A DNA stretch of 5,171 bases from Candidatus Aenigmatarchaeota archaeon (lineage in GTDB: Archaea > Aenigmatarchaeota > Aenigmatarchaeia > Aenigmatarchaeales > SZUA-1535): NCBI GenBank assembly GCA_026985775.1, contig JALSPV010000012.1:1-5171 (forward strand), read 5' to 3'. This document shows positions 3,962 through 5,171 of this stretch, one piece after another. The notes beneath the pieces were generated by a model, which searched no databases, was not told the origin of the DNA, and was given only the letters and a program-made list of their open reading frames with translations. Each line of letters begins with the position of its first letter. Position 1 is the stretch's first letter. Made by a program: the position numbers and the translations under genes.

Positions 3962-5171
3962 TGCTCATGAGCACTAATAAACCTGAAATTGAACTTAAGG
4001 TAGGTGAACTTACAAATAGAAGTGATTATGGAAGAGGTATTGCAAGGATCGATACAAAAACGATGAAAAAACTCGGGATAAGAGAAGGAGAGGTTATAGA
4101 AATAGAAGGCGGTAGACTTACTGCTGCAATAGCCGTTCGAGCTTATCCTGCAGATGTCGGATTAAATATAATCCGCATAGATGGTTTGGTAAGAAGAAAT
4201 GCAAAAACAAGTATAGGTGAGTATGTCAAGGTAAGAAAAGCTGAACCAAAAGAGGCTAAACGAGTTGTTTTTGCTCCTGCAGAAAAAGGTATAGTTTTGC
4301 ATATTTCTCCAAATTTGATCAAACAAAACATGTATCTTCGCCCTGTTAGGAAAGGGGATATAATAATGGCAAATCCAGTTTTCAAGAGACATGAAGAATC
4401 TTTCTTAGAGCAGTTTTTTGGTGAAGCATTTTTGAGCTTCGGTCTCGAGACGAAGCTCATAGTAGTTTCTACTCAGCCAGATGGAATAGTGCAAATTACA
4501 GAAAACACAGAAGTAGAAGTATTGCCGCAAGCAGTTGAAGTAAAAGATGTCCAGGTGCCTACAGTAACCTACGAAGATATTGGCGGGTTGAAAGAGGAAA
4601 TAAGAAAAGTTCGCGAAATGATAGAGCTTCCGCTTCGCCACCCAGAGCTCTTTGAGCGCTTAGGTATAGAACCGCCTAAAGGTGTGTTACTATATGGTCC
4701 TCCCGGTACAGGAAAAACACTCCTTGCAAAAGCCGTTGCAAACGAGGCTGGAGCACATTTCATCTATGTCGCAGGCCCAGAAATCATGAGCAAATGGTAT
4801 GGAGGTAGTGAAGAAAATTTACGAAAAATTTTCGAGGAAGCAGAGAAAAATGCACCTGCTATAATTTTCTTCGACGAAATTGATGCGATAGCTCCGAAAA
4901 GGGAAGAAGTTAGCGGAGAAGTTGAACGAAGGGTTGTAGCGCAGCTATTAAGTCTGATGGATGGATTGAAGAGTAGAGGTAAGGTAATAGTTATCGCTGC
5001 CACAAACAGACCAAACGCAATCGACCCAGCGCTAAGAAGACCTGGAAGGTTTGATAGAGAAATAGAAATAGGTGTGCCGAATAAGCATGGAAGAAAAGAA
5101 ATTTTACAAATACACACGCGCTCTGTTCCAATAGAGGTTTACGACATTAACAATCCTGGAATTATTGGAAA
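3961..5171 (+). CDS. CDC48/VAT-type AAA+ ATPase (partial, N domain and most of D1)
   Basis: Archaeal homologue of p97/VCP: a hexameric cytoplasmic unfoldase that pulls proteins apart with ATP and can feed the proteasome. The 403 visible codons hold the CDC48 N domain: a double-psi barrel at about residues 9-92 (GRGIARID at 24-31) and the second subdomain at about 108-185. After a linker comes the first AAA module, beginning [11 protein letters not shown] near 204. Walker A is GPPGTGKT at 246-253, Walker B is IIFFDEID at 301-308 with catalytic Glu306, sensor 1 is Asn349 in ATNR, and the arginine fingers lie in RRPGRFD (Arg360, Arg363). The pore-loop region KWYGGSEEN is at 278-286. The rest of D1 and all of D2 lie beyond the right edge; the full protein is usually about 730-810 residues. 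The start at 3961 overlaps the preceding TGA; an ATG at 3967 (MSTNKPEI) is an equally credible start and looks more like relatives. All D1 catalytic residues seen are intact. Confidence 0.96.
   Translation, partial: MLMSTNKPEIELKVGELTNRSDYGRGIARIDTKTMKKLGIREGEVIEIEGGRLTAAIAVRAYPADVGLNIIRIDGLVRRNAKTSIGEYVKVRKAEPKEAKRVVFAPAEKGIVLHISPNLIKQNMYLRPVRKGDIIMANPVFKRHEESFLEQFFGEAFLSFGLETKLIVVSTQPDGIVQITENTEVEVLPQAVEVKDVQVPTVTYEDIGGLKEEIRKVREMIELPLRHPELFERLGIEPPKGVLLYGPPGTGKTLLAKAVANEAGAHFIYVAGPEIMSKWYGGSEENLRKIFEEAEKNAPAIIFFDEIDAIAPKREEVSGEVERRVVAQLLSLMDGLKSRGKVIVIAATNRPNAIDPALRRPGRFDREIEIGVPNKHGRKEILQIHTRSVPIEVYDINNPGIIG

Noticed and set aside
4143..5117. Several minus-strand open frames opposite CDC48
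   Set aside because: They lie opposite an unmistakable AAA+ ATPase frame and are antisense shadows with Ser/Phe-rich translations.

Overview
The window is AT-rich archaeal DNA, most likely from a euryarchaeon. The evidence is an archaeal-type HMG-CoA synthase, a VAT/CDC48-type AAA+ ATPase with its N-terminal double-psi barrel, TATA boxes about 27-31 bases ahead of start codons, and almost no Shine-Dalgarno sites. The lineage cannot be fixed from sequence alone; an anaerobic euryarchaeon (Archaeoglobi, ANME-1 or Methanomicrobia relatives) is only a guess. No mobile element, CRISPR array, rRNA or tRNA was seen.

Layout from left to right. Minus strand, 1-472: the N-terminal third or more of HMG-CoA synthase (mevalonate/isoprenoid lipid pathway), running off the left edge. 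A 134-bp divergent spacer (473-606) holds a TATA box for each flanking gene and a 12-bp tandem duplication. Plus strand, 607-1431: a nucleotidyltransferase-fold gene whose reading frame is broken and restored by two compensating shifts near homopolymer runs (decay, sequencing error, or less likely recoding). Plus strand, 1457-2350: ribonuclease Z (tRNA 3' processing). A 228-bp convergent spacer (2351-2578) holds a start-less coding-like stretch, a hairpin of unknown role and T-tracts that probably end the RNase Z transcript. Minus strand, 2579-3253: a UPF0173 metallo-beta-lactamase-fold hydrolase. A second divergent spacer (3254-3350) carries a TATA box for each side. Plus strand: a 71-residue single-span membrane protein (3351-3566), an unrecognised 121-residue soluble protein (3596-3961), and the N domain plus most of the D1 ATPase domain of a CDC48/VAT unfoldase (3961 to the right edge).

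How the genes relate. The gene at 3596 and the CDC48 gene share a base (TGATG) and have the only strong Shine-Dalgarno sequence in the window, so they look like one translationally coupled operon. The 121-residue protein is therefore a candidate functional partner of the unfoldase. All other genes appear to have their own promoter and to be translated from leaderless or nearly leaderless mRNAs. The most notable points are the doubly frameshifted nucleotidyltransferase, the unknown protein coupled to CDC48, and the hairpin in the convergent spacer. No clear novel multi-gene system is visible.
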